Shown in pieces: positions 7,947-14,780 of a DNA stretch of 14,780 nucleotides. Source of the stretch: Phytoactinopolyspora endophytica (GTDB taxonomy: Bacteria > Actinomycetota > Actinomycetes > Jiangellales > Jiangellaceae); assembly GCF_004138495.1 (NCBI RefSeq), contig NZ_ML142857.1, forward strand, positions 140,890 through 155,669, written 5' to 3'. The position numbers and the translations under genes were made by a program. Positions within the stretch are counted from its first letter, which is position 1. Each line of letters opens with the position of its first letter. Below the pieces are notes generated by a model. It ran no database searches. It had not been told where the DNA came from and saw only the letters and a list, made by a program, of their open reading frames with translations.

Positions 7947-9518
7947 TTACTCGCCGATGCTCGCCGGGTAGAAGTCGGTCTCGTAGTTCGGCAGCACCCG
8001 CAGGTCGCGGACCCGATCGGAGTAGGCCACCGTGAAGTCGCTGTAGTACAGCGGGATGTGCGGCAGCTCGTCCCACAGGTACGCCTGCAACTCGTCATAG
8101 ACCGCCGCTCGCTGCTGTGGATCAGTCGTGGTCTTGCCCTCCGCCACCAGCTGATCGATCGTCTCGTCACCCGCGGTCCACCGGTTCGGCGTCGCGTAGA
8201 TGCCCAGCGCGGCGTCCGGATCGCCGCCGCTGGACCAGCTCAGGTGGTAGAGCAGACCAGTCCCTGACTCGCTGTTCGAGTCATCGACCAGACCCGCCAC
8301 ATCGCTCGGCACGACACGCACGTTCAGCCCGACCTCATTGAGGTTGGCCGCGATGGCCTCTCCGACCTGTTCCGCACGCGGCAGGAATCCGCTGGCGACC
8401 CACAGTTCGAACTCCAGGCCTTCGGCCCCGGCTTCCTGAACCAGCTGTCGTGCCTCGTCCAGGTCCTGCTCGTACGAGGGTGAACCGCTCGTGTGGTGGA
8501 GCGTCGTTTCCGGGGCGAAGCTGTCTGCGGTGACGCTCTCCCCCATGACGAGGCTGTCGACCAGCGCAGGCCGATCGATCGCCAGCATCACAGCGCGCCG
8601 CAGCTCCGGGCTCTCGTCCCACATCGGCTCACGATCAGGAATCGACCACAGGTTCACCTGCTCGCTGGCCGTGGCCGAGACCAGCGAGAAGCCATCCTCG
8701 TCTTCGATCGTGGCGTGCTGCTCGGCAGGCACCCGGTCGATAGCGTCGGCCTGTCCTGCCAGGAGCGCGCTGACCCGCGTCTGCGGATCCGCGACGAACT
8801 CCCATACCAGCTCCCCGATCTCAGGCGGGCCGTTCCAATAGTCCTCGTTCGCCTCCATGGTCTTCTTCGTCTCGGACTCCTCGACGAGCGTGAACGGTCC
8901 GGTGCCGTTCGGCTCCTGTGCCATGGTGTCCTGCCCGGCTTCGATGTCCTCGGACGAGACGATGGGGGTCTGCCGCACGGCGTTGAGCAAGGACGCGAAC
9001 GGCTCCTCGGTCACCAACCGGACCGTGTGATCGTCCACGACCTCACCTGTGGTGGGTACCCAGCGCGTTTGCAGGACGGTCTCCGCGCCGGTCGCTCCTG
9101 AGGCCAGTTCGATCGAGGCCTTCACATCTTCAGCGTCCAACGGCGTCCCGTCGTGGAACGTCACATCCTCACGCAACGTGAACTCCCAGGTCGTCGCATC
9201 GACCTGCTCCCACTCCGTCGCCAGCGACGGTACGGGCTGGTCGAGCTCTCCGCTCGGGAACTGCAGCAACGTGTCGTAGATGTGCACGTTCAGGCGCGCC
9301 TGGCTCTGCGCCGTGCTCTGATACGGAACCCAGTCGGCCCAGAAGTTCTCCGCGATGAGAAAGCGCACCGAATCGTCGCCACTGGTGTCGTTCGAGTCGC
9401 CCGCGTCGCCGCCCTGGTCGTCGGCATCGTTCTCGCCCGGCACCTCGTTGGCCGAGCATGCGGTGATCACAAGAGCAACAGTCGCGATCCCCGTAGACCA
9501 CTTGAGCTTGCCTCGCAT
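7947..9518 (-). CDS. Solute-binding lipoprotein of peptide/nickel-type ABC transporter (SBP family 5)
   Basis: A 523-residue extracytoplasmic receptor that captures the ligand and delivers it to the permeases. The signal is a lipoprotein type: basic MRGKLKW, hydrophobic core, lipobox ITAC with Cys21 as the lipidation site. An acidic Asp/Gly/Asn/Ser-rich tether (about 24-50) follows. The mature part has the family-5 landmarks LNVHIYDTLLQF near 77-88, TWEFTLREDVTFHDGTPLDA near 114-133, and a late segment on ligand-cleft partner subdomains ending near the C-terminus. Length is normal for DppA/OppA proteins. The ATG at 9518-9516 has GAGGTGA upstream. It is the first gene of the minus-strand operon, directly downstream of the divergent control region. 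Family members bind peptides, nickel chelates, opines, glycosides and other small molecules, so the name dipeptide should not be taken literally; the ligand is unknown. Confidence 0.95.
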   Translation of the reverse strand: MRGKLKWSTGIATVALVITACSANEVPGENDADDQGGDAGDSNDTSGDDSVRFLIAENFWADWVPYQSTAQSQARLNVHIYDTLLQFPSGELDQPVPSLATEWEQVDATTWEFTLREDVTFHDGTPLDAEDVKASIELASGATGAETVLQTRWVPTTGEVVDDHTVRLVTEEPFASLLNAVRQTPIVSSEDIEAGQDTMAQEPNGTGPFTLVEESETKKTMEANEDYWNGPPEIGELVWEFVADPQTRVSALLAGQADAIDRVPAEQHATIEDEDGFSLVSATASEQVNLWSIPDREPMWDESPELRRAVMLAIDRPALVDSLVMGESVTADSFAPETTLHHTSGSPSYEQDLDEARQLVQEAGAEGLEFELWVASGFLPRAEQVGEAIAANLNEVGLNVRVVPSDVAGLVDDSNSESGTGLLYHLSWSSGGDPDAALGIYATPNRWTAGDETIDQLVAEGKTTTDPQQRAAVYDELQAYLWDELPHIPLYYSDFTVAYSDRVRDLRVLPNYETDFYPASIGE

Positions 9519-9790
9519 GGGTCACCTCGCGTTCCATTCGCCGGATTCGGCTACTCGCTGATTGGGAGCCTTCGGAGAAAGATGACTGTGTCACTCCGCT
9601 GTCACCAGCGTCAATAGCACTGTTCGCGAAAATGGAAGGCATTCCATTACGTGGAACAAGCCCTGACGGACCGTTGACTGCGTTCTATGGCGCTGCCAGC
9701 CTTCATCTCAATAGCCAGCACCAGCGTTCCATCACGCGGTTTCATACAGGTAAGCGCTGTAGCCGTCGTGCTAACCCACCTGGAGGTGTT
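9519..9790. promoter_or_regulatory. Divergent intergenic control region
   Basis: The 272 bases between the binding protein gene (minus) and the propeller gene (plus) contain no convincing gene. They hold the palindrome at 9631-9648, further TTCCA/TGGAA half-sites at 9532-9536, 9652-9656 and 9727-9731, and a small inverted repeat TACAG-N7-CTGTA at 9745-9761. A TTGACG at 9614-9609 on the minus strand could be a -35 element for the operon, but the hexamer 17-18 bases on (ACACAG or CACAGT) is a poor -10 match. On the plus strand TTGACT at 9674-9679 has no good -10 partner. Both promoters must lie here by position; their exact locations are unresolved. Confidence 0.7.
9631..9648. promoter_or_regulatory. 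Probable IclR-family operator palindrome
   Basis: Perfect 7-bp inverted repeat AATGGAA-GGCA-TTCCATT in the divergent intergenic region. The core TGGAA-N4-TTCCA is close to the Escherichia coli IclR box, which I recall as TGGAA-N5-TTCCA. A third half-site, TGGAA, follows at 9652-9656, giving alternating half-sites as expected for dimer-of-dimers binding. The IclR-family gene at 2317-3081 in the same operon is the natural partner. It lies upstream of the possible minus-strand -35 at 9614-9609. The symmetry is seen directly; assignment to this regulator is inferred. Confidence 0.6.
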
Positions 9791-11563
9791 GTGTTCGGTA
9801 CGCGACGATCCGCCATCGCAGTCTTCATGACTTGCGCTGCGGTCATGGCCACGCCCGCCGTAGCATCCGGCGAGGACGGTGCACACGAAGGTGACGACCG
9901 TGATCGGACCGCTCGATCTGACTCCGATCAGTCGATCTCGGTCGAGGAACAGACGAAGGAGAAAGGGCTGTGGGATCCACTGCTGGGCATGTTCGCTCAC
10001 ACCTCCGCAGCCGCGGACGTCAACGATGACGGTTGGGTCGACCTGTACGTCGGCAGCTTCTACCAGCAGCTCCCGTGGGACCGATTCTTCCGCGGAGAGA
10101 TCGACGATCGCGGTGCCACGGAGATATCCCCGGACCGGCTGCTCCTCGGCGGACCCGACGGCTTCGAGCCCGATCCGACCTTTCCCGAGATGCGGGACGG
10201 CAGCTCCAGCGGATCCGCCTTCGCCGACATCGACAACGACGGAGACCTCGATCTCCTCGTCTCGCACTACTACCCGTACGAGTTGGCCAGCCAAGATCCC
10301 CCGCCCACGAACGGCCAACAGGTCGTCGTCCTGCGCAACGACGACGGCACGTTCACCAGAGTCGGCCAGGTCGCCGACGAGATTGCCGCCCGCTCGATTG
10401 CCGTGGCTGACTTCGACGGTGACGGCAACCAAGACTTCTTCGTCATCGAAGATGTCTACTATGAGGACGCGATGGGCCCAGCGTCGAGCCGGCTCTATCT
10501 GGGTGATGGAGACTTCCAGTTCGAGGAGGCCACCACGGCAACAGGGTTGCCCGACGACATCAGCGGGCTCGGAGTCGTAGCCGCCGATCTCAACGCCGAC
10601 GGCTGGCCAGATCTGTTCGTCTCAGGTTCGTTGCGCGGCAAAGCCGTGCCTGAAGGAGAAGAGAACGTCCAACGTGCCCGCATGTTCGTCAACGATCGCG
10701 AAGGTGGCTTCGTCGAAGCCGACGCGAGCGAGTTCACGATGGTCAGCCAGCTGTGGTCGGACGAGTCGGCCGGAGTAGCGGTCGCCGACCTCAACCGAGA
10801 CGGACGGCACGACATCGTCGTCGGGTCGCATCCCTATCCGGCGTTGGCCGCACTGTGGCCGCAGCAGCCCGTCCACATCTACCTCAACGACGGCAACGAC
10901 GACGACGGCCTCCCGGTGTTCTCCGACGTCACCGCCGAGACCGGCATCGGCACCGTTGACACCAAGCCGGCGCACGTCACCCTCGTCGACATGGACAACG
11001 ACGGGTGGCTGGACATCGCGACCGGTGTCTCGGTCGGCGACGGCACCGAGCCGGCGATCTTCGAGCACACCGGCCTCGACGACGGTATCCCACAGTTCGA
11101 CACCCCGTCGGGTCTCCACGACGAACGCCTGCCGTCGCCCGAGGAAGCCCAATGGGACCGCATCGGCACCCCGCGGTACTGGCCGACCGGCGTCAACGCC
11201 GACTTCAACAATGACGGCCGCGTCGACCTGTTCGCCGTCGAGTGGTTCCCGGATCTGCCCTCGCGCTACTGGGAGAACACCTCCGCTGCGGGTAACTGGC
11301 TGAAGGTGGATGTCTCATCCGAGACCACACTGGGATCCACGGTCAACGTCTACCGTCCCGGGGATCGGGAACGCGGCAAGCCGCCGATCTTCAGCCGCCA
11401 GGTCCTGTCCACCGAGGGCTACGGTGGCGGTGCGCTGCACACCCAGCATGTCGGTCTCGGAGAACTCCGCGCCGTCGAAGTCGAGGTGATCGGCCCAGCA
11501 CCGACGCGTGACACCGCGCGGCAGTACGCTCGGGCGGGCGAGACCGTCCACGTCGATCTCTGA
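9791..11563 (+). CDS. Secreted FG-GAP/VCBS beta-propeller protein with ASPIC/UnbV-like C-terminus (CRTAC1-like)
   Basis: A 590-residue exported protein. The GTG start at 9791 has GGAGG at 9782-9786 and leads directly into a Sec-type signal peptide: basic MFGTRR, hydrophobic 8-20, and TPAVASG around residue 27 as the likely cleavage site. An acidic linker follows. Seven Dx[D/N]xDGxxD calcium-type loops are visible at residues 76-84, 146-154, 207-215, 266-274, 333-341, 400-408 and 471-479, matching a full seven-bladed FG-GAP/VCBS propeller. Residues about 500-590 (NWLKVDV, GGGALHTQHVGLGE, VEVEVIGP) resemble the ASPIC/UnbV domain found after such repeats in CRTAC1-like proteins, whose bacterial role is not established; binding or scaffolding is more likely than catalysis. 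The in-frame ATG at 9632 is rejected because it lies in the palindrome and would bury the signal peptide. It is divergent from the transporter operon and precedes the creatininase-like gene. Confidence 0.92.
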   Translation: MFGTRRSAIAVFMTCAAVMATPAVASGEDGAHEGDDRDRTARSDSDQSISVEEQTKEKGLWDPLLGMFAHTSAAADVNDDGWVDLYVGSFYQQLPWDRFFRGEIDDRGATEISPDRLLLGGPDGFEPDPTFPEMRDGSSSGSAFADIDNDGDLDLLVSHYYPYELASQDPPPTNGQQVVVLRNDDGTFTRVGQVADEIAARSIAVADFDGDGNQDFFVIEDVYYEDAMGPASSRLYLGDGDFQFEEATTATGLPDDISGLGVVAADLNADGWPDLFVSGSLRGKAVPEGEENVQRARMFVNDREGGFVEADASEFTMVSQLWSDESAGVAVADLNRDGRHDIVVGSHPYPALAALWPQQPVHIYLNDGNDDDGLPVFSDVTAETGIGTVDTKPAHVTLVDMDNDGWLDIATGVSVGDGTEPAIFEHTGLDDGIPQFDTPSGLHDERLPSPEEAQWDRIGTPRYWPTGVNADFNNDGRVDLFAVEWFPDLPSRYWENTSAAGNWLKVDVSSETTLGSTVNVYRPGDRERGKPPIFSRQVLSTEGYGGGALHTQHVGLGELRAVEVEVIGPAPTRDTARQYARAGETVHVDL

Positions 11564-11585
11564 GGACGTGTCCGATCTTCCACAC

Positions 11586-11628
11586 CGGCCTGCCGATTGT
11601 GCCATGCACTGGCGCCATCGGCAGGCCG
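11586..11628 (+). terminator. Strong intercistronic hairpin
   Basis: Perfect 12-bp arms CGGCCTGCCGAT at 11586-11597 and its complement at 11617-11628. Inside, a second 4-bp stem (GCCA at 11601-11604 with TGGC at 11610-11613) continues the helix after a symmetric 3x3 internal loop. No T-run follows, so it is not a classical rho-independent terminator, though GC-rich actinobacterial terminators often lack one. It sits 22 bases after the propeller stop and ends 39 bases before the creatininase-like start, so it may end the first transcript, attenuate read-through or protect an mRNA end. Confidence 0.65.
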
Positions 11629-11667
11629 CTTCACGCCTCGTGTCATCGCTGCCGAAGGGAGACAGAG

Positions 11668-12441
11668 ATGGTCGCCCCCCATCCCGCCGTCCAGCTAGCC
11701 GAACTCACCACCGAGGATGCCCAGGCCGCGCAGCAGTCCGCCGAGGTGGCCATCCTGCCCGTTGGAGCGGTGGAACAACATGGCCCCCATCTCGCCGTCC
11801 TCACCGACGCACGCATCGCCGAAGCCTTCGCGCACCGGCTCGGCGCCGAGCTCGGCTCCGACGCCATCGTCTGCCCGCTGCTGCCGTACGGGCTCTCCGA
11901 GCACCATGAACGCTTCGCCGGCACCCTCACCCTCACACCACCCACATTCATCGCTCTCCTGCTCGACCTGGTCGTCAGCCTCAAGGCGCAAGGCTTCGAC
12001 AAGGTCATCATCGTCAACGGCCACGGCGGCAACATGGAAGCCCTCACCCTCGTCGCCAGGCGCGCACGCAGCGAGCTCGATGTCCTCGTCGCCTCCATGA
12101 TGTGGGCGAAACTCGCGCGCGACGTCTGCGCCGACGTGGCATCAGGCCCCGCATACGGGCACGCATGCGAACTGGAAACCTCACTTGCGATGGTCCTCGC
12201 GCCCGAACTCGTCAAAGCCGAACGCGTGCGCACGCCCGGGATCCGCTCCGAGGCATACCCCGGCTCCGCCCCACGTGGATACGTCGACGTCGCCATCCGC
12301 TTCGACGAGCTCACCACCGACGGCGTCTACGGCGACCCCACCAAGGCCAGCCCCGACATCGGCGAACGCATCCTCGCCACCGCCCTCGACCGTGCCGTCG
12401 CCTTCTCCCGCCACTTCATCAGCAACGGAACGGTCGTCTAG
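11668..12441 (+). CDS. Creatininase-family metal-dependent amidohydrolase
   Basis: A 257-residue cytoplasmic protein, normal length for the creatininase family (creatinine amidohydrolase, the pyrimidine deformylase ArfB, the mycofactocin peptidase MftE). Metal-site motifs are intact: GAVEQHGPHL at 33-42 with Glu36 and His38, Asp47 in LTDARIA, NGHGGN at 117-122 with His119, and HACELETS at 165-172 with Glu170. The family opens cyclic amides or cleaves amide and formamide bonds using Zn2+ or Mn2+. The start at 11668 has AAGGGAGA upstream; an in-frame ATG at 11599 lies in the hairpin loop and adds a family-unlike basic extension. It follows the propeller gene by 104 bases, with a hairpin between. 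No creatinase, sarcosine oxidase or mycofactocin genes are nearby, so those roles are not supported. Hydrolysis of an amide or lactam derived from the imported solute is inferred from context only. Confidence 0.93.
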   Translation: MVAPHPAVQLAELTTEDAQAAQQSAEVAILPVGAVEQHGPHLAVLTDARIAEAFAHRLGAELGSDAIVCPLLPYGLSEHHERFAGTLTLTPPTFIALLLDLVVSLKAQGFDKVIIVNGHGGNMEALTLVARRARSELDVLVASMMWAKLARDVCADVASGPAYGHACELETSLAMVLAPELVKAERVRTPGIRSEAYPGSAPRGYVDVAIRFDELTTDGVYGDPTKASPDIGERILATALDRAVAFSRHFISNGTVV

Positions 12442-12473
12442 CCTCTGCGGCACACTCGTCCGGCAGGTGCGGA

Positions 12474-12528
12474 AAATGCCTAGGGAACGATGCATGAGAG
12501 CGCTAGGATGTGATGTGGGAAATGCCTA
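12474..12528 (+). repeat. Short direct repeat with possible -10 element upstream of the ATPase gene
   Basis: AAATGCCTA occurs at 12474-12482 and again at 12520-12528, each preceded by a purine run, 46 bases apart, in the 114-base gap before the ATPase gene. Between them, TAGGAT at 12504-12509 fits an actinobacterial -10 hexamer (TANNNT), but no TTGACA-like -35 lies 16-18 bases upstream. The second copy would fall in the 5' leader of that transcript. It could be a regulator site or chance similarity. Confidence 0.3.
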
Positions 12529-12555
12529 CGAATCCATGTGGGAGATGTATTCGAT

Positions 12556-13806
12556 ATGGCAGATCATGCACGTTACCTGCAACGATTCATCGACCCTCTG
12601 ATCGACGAACTCATGGCCGACCTTCCCGCAATCATGCTGCTTGGACCCCGCGCCACAGGAAAAACGACTACGGCCGCCCGGCACGCTCGAAGCGTGGTCC
12701 GCCTCGACGAGGCGGCGGCAGCAACCGCGTTCGAGGCCGACCCCGACGCCGCTCTTCGCCGCTACGCGGAGCCGATCCTGCTGGACGAGTGGCAAGCCGT
12801 GCCGGGAGTCCTCGGTGCGGTCAAGCGAGCCACGGACACGGGCCACGGAGCCGGACGATTCATCCTCACCGGATCGGTTCGCGCTGAGTGGGACGGCTCG
12901 AACTGGCCCGGCACCGGCAGGGTCATCCGTGTCGACATGACCGGCATCAGCATGCGCGAAGCCGACGGCCTGTCGTCACCGTCGACGTTCCTCGACACGA
13001 TCCGAGCCGGCCGCGCAGAATCCGTCACGCTCCCACCCGCGACCCCGGATCTCGGCGACTACGTCGACATGGCCTTGCGCGGCGGCTTCCCGGACACGAT
13101 GCTGTCGACGTCGGCTAGAGCTCGTCGACGGTGGATCGATAGCTACGTCCACCACGTCATCCATCGCGACGTTGAATGGCTCGGCGCATCACGTCGGGAC
13201 CCAGAACTGCTTCGCACGTACTTCGAAGCAACAGCACTGAACATGGCCGGCGTTCCCGATCACAAAACCCTCTACGAGGCGGCCGGCATCAGTCGGACAA
13301 CCGCAGACGACTACGACAAGCTTCTGCGCAACCTCCTCGTCACCGTGTCCGTCCCGGCCTGGTGGACGAACAGGCTGAAGAGGCTGATAAGGAGCCCGAA
13401 ACGCTACCTGGCCGATCCAGCCCTCGCCGTTGGACTGCTCGGGGTTGACACCCAGACGGTGCTCAGCGACGGCGACCTGCTTGGGCGCGTCCTCGACAAC
13501 TTCGTCTACACACAGCTACGCGCAGAACTCAGTGTCATGGACGTCGGGACACGCTTGTACCACCTGCGGCAGGAAGGCGGCAGGCGGGAGATCGACCTAC
13601 TGATCGACATGGGCGCGGTAGGCGTCATCGGCATCGAGATCAAGGCAAAAGCTGGTCCGGGACGCGAACACGCGCGACACCTCGAATGGCTGCGCGACGA
13701 GCTAGGGGATCAGTTTCTGGCTGGTGTGGTCCTGCACACCGGACCACATGCCTATCAGCTGGCAGAGCGGATCATCGCAGCACCCATCTGCACTCTATGG
13801 AGCTGA
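12556..13806 (+). CDS. AAA-family ATPase with DUF4143 C-terminal domain
   Basis: A 416-residue protein of the AAA_14/DUF4143 type. Walker A GPRATGKT is at 30-37, Walker B ILLDE at 74-78, and ILTGS, a sensor-like segment, follows. The C-terminal half carries the family's helical region and ends in a PD-(D/E)xK-like pattern: REID at 344-347, then EIK at 361-363. This pattern is common in the family and does not by itself prove nuclease activity. These proteins are abundant in bacteria and archaea, and their cellular role is largely unknown; some have been suggested to act in defence or mobile-element biology. A GTG at 12538 is in frame and would add six residues; the ATG at 12556 is preferred because GGGAG lies 11 bases before it, but the choice is not certain. 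It appears to be transcribed alone, 114 bases after the creatininase-like gene, and is convergent with the next gene. Confidence 0.9.
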   Translation: MADHARYLQRFIDPLIDELMADLPAIMLLGPRATGKTTTAARHARSVVRLDEAAAATAFEADPDAALRRYAEPILLDEWQAVPGVLGAVKRATDTGHGAGRFILTGSVRAEWDGSNWPGTGRVIRVDMTGISMREADGLSSPSTFLDTIRAGRAESVTLPPATPDLGDYVDMALRGGFPDTMLSTSARARRRWIDSYVHHVIHRDVEWLGASRRDPELLRTYFEATALNMAGVPDHKTLYEAAGISRTTADDYDKLLRNLLVTVSVPAWWTNRLKRLIRSPKRYLADPALAVGLLGVDTQTVLSDGDLLGRVLDNFVYTQLRAELSVMDVGTRLYHLRQEGGRREIDLLIDMGAVGVIGIEIKAKAGPGREHARHLEWLRDELGDQFLAGVVLHTGPHAYQLAERIIAAPICTLWS

Positions 13807-13861
13807 GGCCACCAGGTTTCCGCTCCAGGGGACAGCCCGCCTGCGCCGTCCGCCACGGCCG
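13807..13861. other. Short convergent intergenic gap
   Basis: These 55 bases separate the stops of two convergent genes. I see no clear terminator hairpin, T-run or repeat in them. Confidence 0.6.
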
Positions 13862-14780
13862 TCAGCGCTGCCGGAGCCGGTCGATCAGGTCAGGCGCCAG
13901 CGCCCCGAAGCCGGTCGATGCCCACGGCTCGGCATCGGAGTCCATGTAGTGCACCACGGTGTCCTCGGTGGGGAGGTCGAGGATCTCGGGCTCGCGGCGC
14001 TTGCCGATGTCGCGGCGGCAGGCGCGGCAGCACGGCACCTCATGACTCCCGGCCGCCGTCGTCCAGGGCGCACGGCCGCTGGCTGGGCCGTGCAACGGGT
14101 TGAAGAAGCAGGCCACCGTCGGATTCCATGACTTTCCCGCCACAGCGTGGTCGAGGGCGTCGTCACCGCGGCGGGTGAGCACCATGGCTCCGATCGAGTC
14201 GGCGGCGTCGTCCGACTGGTCCAGGATGGCGGTCGCGGCCTGGTAGTGGTCGAGTGCGGCGCCCCACGCGTCGCTGTCGGAGCGCTGGTCGATCTCCAGC
14301 TTCCGGATCCGTTCGCCTAGTGCCGCGCTCTCGGTCTCGGCCCTGCGCCGCCACTCCTGCGTCTGTGCGGACGAGATCCTCTGTAGTGCCCGCCGCTTCA
14401 GGTTGACACCCTTGCGGTCGGCACGACGACGACGCAGGGCGACGAGGACGGCCGCGGCCACGATCCCAGCGGCCACGCCGATGGCGACGGGTGGATCCAT
14501 ACCCAGGATCTGGGTGGGCTCGCCGTCGCCGGCGCTCTGTTCGCTGCCGGACTCGGACCGATCTGGAAAGTGCTCGTCGTAGATCTCGCGAGCCTCGCCG
14601 CTGCTGAAGATCTCCAGGGCGTCGGTCACCTGTTGCCCGAGGTCGCTCGGGTAACGGTCAGCGGCCACGCTGGTGGCGTAGGTGGCTGCGATGTCGGAAG
14701 GCACGCCGTAGCCGGTGCTGTCCAGCGACCAGGCGTAGTCCTCCGAACCATGGGAGACGAAGAAGATCCCGTCCTCGGAG
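13862..14780 (-). CDS. Uncharacterised membrane protein with cysteine-rich C-terminal tail (5' end outside window)
   Basis: The frame is open from the window edge to TGA at 13864-13862, giving 305 visible residues. The GTG at 14704 is not taken as the start because coding-like sequence continues upstream in frame without a stop. Visible order: an N-terminal soluble part (to about 85) ending in an acidic Ser/Glu/Gly linker, one membrane helix at about 96-115 followed at once by RRRR, a charged stretch likely to form a coiled coil (about 128-170), then a compact tail with CFFNPLHG (Cys224, His230) and VPCCRAC (Cys250, Cys251, Cys254), which could bind a metal. The positive-inside rule puts the coiled coil and cysteine tail in the cytoplasm. 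It resembles uncharacterised actinobacterial membrane proteins whose N-terminal half may be a TPM-like domain, but too little of that half is present to confirm it. No function can be assigned. Confidence 0.85.
   Translation of the reverse strand, partial: SEDGIFFVSHGSEDYAWSLDSTGYGVPSDIAATYATSVAADRYPSDLGQQVTDALEIFSSGEAREIYDEHFPDRSESGSEQSAGDGEPTQILGMDPPVAIGVAAGIVAAAVLVALRRRRADRKGVNLKRRALQRISSAQTQEWRRRAETESAALGERIRKLEIDQRSDSDAWGAALDHYQAATAILDQSDDAADSIGAMVLTRRGDDALDHAVAGKSWNPTVACFFNPLHGPASGRAPWTTAAGSHEVPCCRACRRDIGKRREPEILDLPTEDTVVHYMDSDAEPWASTGFGALAPDLIDRLRQR

Noticed and set aside
7945..8076. 44-residue N-terminal extension of the DppB-type permease
   Set aside because: It overlaps the binding protein gene and is not hydrophobic. 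The ATG at 7944 fits the canonical family start.
9632..9790. Upstream ATG extending the propeller protein by 53 residues
   Set aside because: The ATG sits within the operator-like palindrome, has no ribosome binding site, and would put residues before a clear Sec signal peptide.
11668..12441. Creatinine degradation or mycofactocin maturation role for the creatininase-family gene
   Set aside because: No creatinase, sarcosine oxidase, or mycofactocin precursor and radical-SAM genes are present in the window.
1..14780. CRISPR array, tRNA, rRNA, insertion sequence or phage attachment site
   Set aside because: No regularly spaced repeats, cloverleaf, transposase, or paired terminal repeats were seen by reading both strands.

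Overview
The window looks like chromosome from a high-GC Actinomycetota species. Coding regions are strongly GC-rich at third codon positions, ribosome binding sites are AGGAGG-like, GTG starts occur, and the oligopeptide-type transporter carries a permease-ATPase fusion of a kind seen in actinobacteria. The genus cannot be read from the sequence. No rRNA, tRNA, insertion sequence, phage gene or CRISPR array was seen.

Positions 9518 down to 1 (minus strand) hold one long, tightly packed operon. In transcription order it encodes a lipoprotein solute-binding protein, a DppB-type permease, a fused DppC-DppD permease/ATPase, a DppF-type ATPase, a Gfo/Idh/MocA oxidoreductase, an IclR-family regulator, an aldehyde dehydrogenase and a Tat-exported protein cut by the window start. 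Stops and starts overlap by 4 bases or lie 1 to 7 bases apart through the first seven genes. The eighth follows after 59 bases with a near-perfect ribosome binding site and no visible terminator.

Positions 9519-9790 form the divergent control region. It holds an 18-bp palindrome (7-bp arms, TGGAA-N4-TTCCA core) and further TTCCA half-sites, which resemble IclR-family operators. On the plus strand follow a secreted seven-repeat FG-GAP/VCBS protein with a C-terminal ASPIC/UnbV-like domain (9791-11563), a strong intercistronic hairpin, and a creatininase-family metalloamidohydrolase (11668-12441).

Taken together, 1-12441 reads as one regulated catabolic locus: capture and import of a small organic solute (Dpp-type ABC transporter), intracellular oxidation (Gfo/Idh/MocA and aldehyde dehydrogenases), ring or amide hydrolysis (creatininase family), a local IclR sensor, and two exported proteins of unknown role. 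The substrate is not evident. The combination of the exported GEHGDYP-motif protein, the exported propeller and the creatininase-like enzyme with one transporter is the best candidate here for an undescribed system.

From 12442 onward the content appears unrelated: an AAA/DUF4143 ATPase on the plus strand, then, convergent to it, the C-terminal part of a membrane protein with a cysteine-rich tail, cut by the window end.
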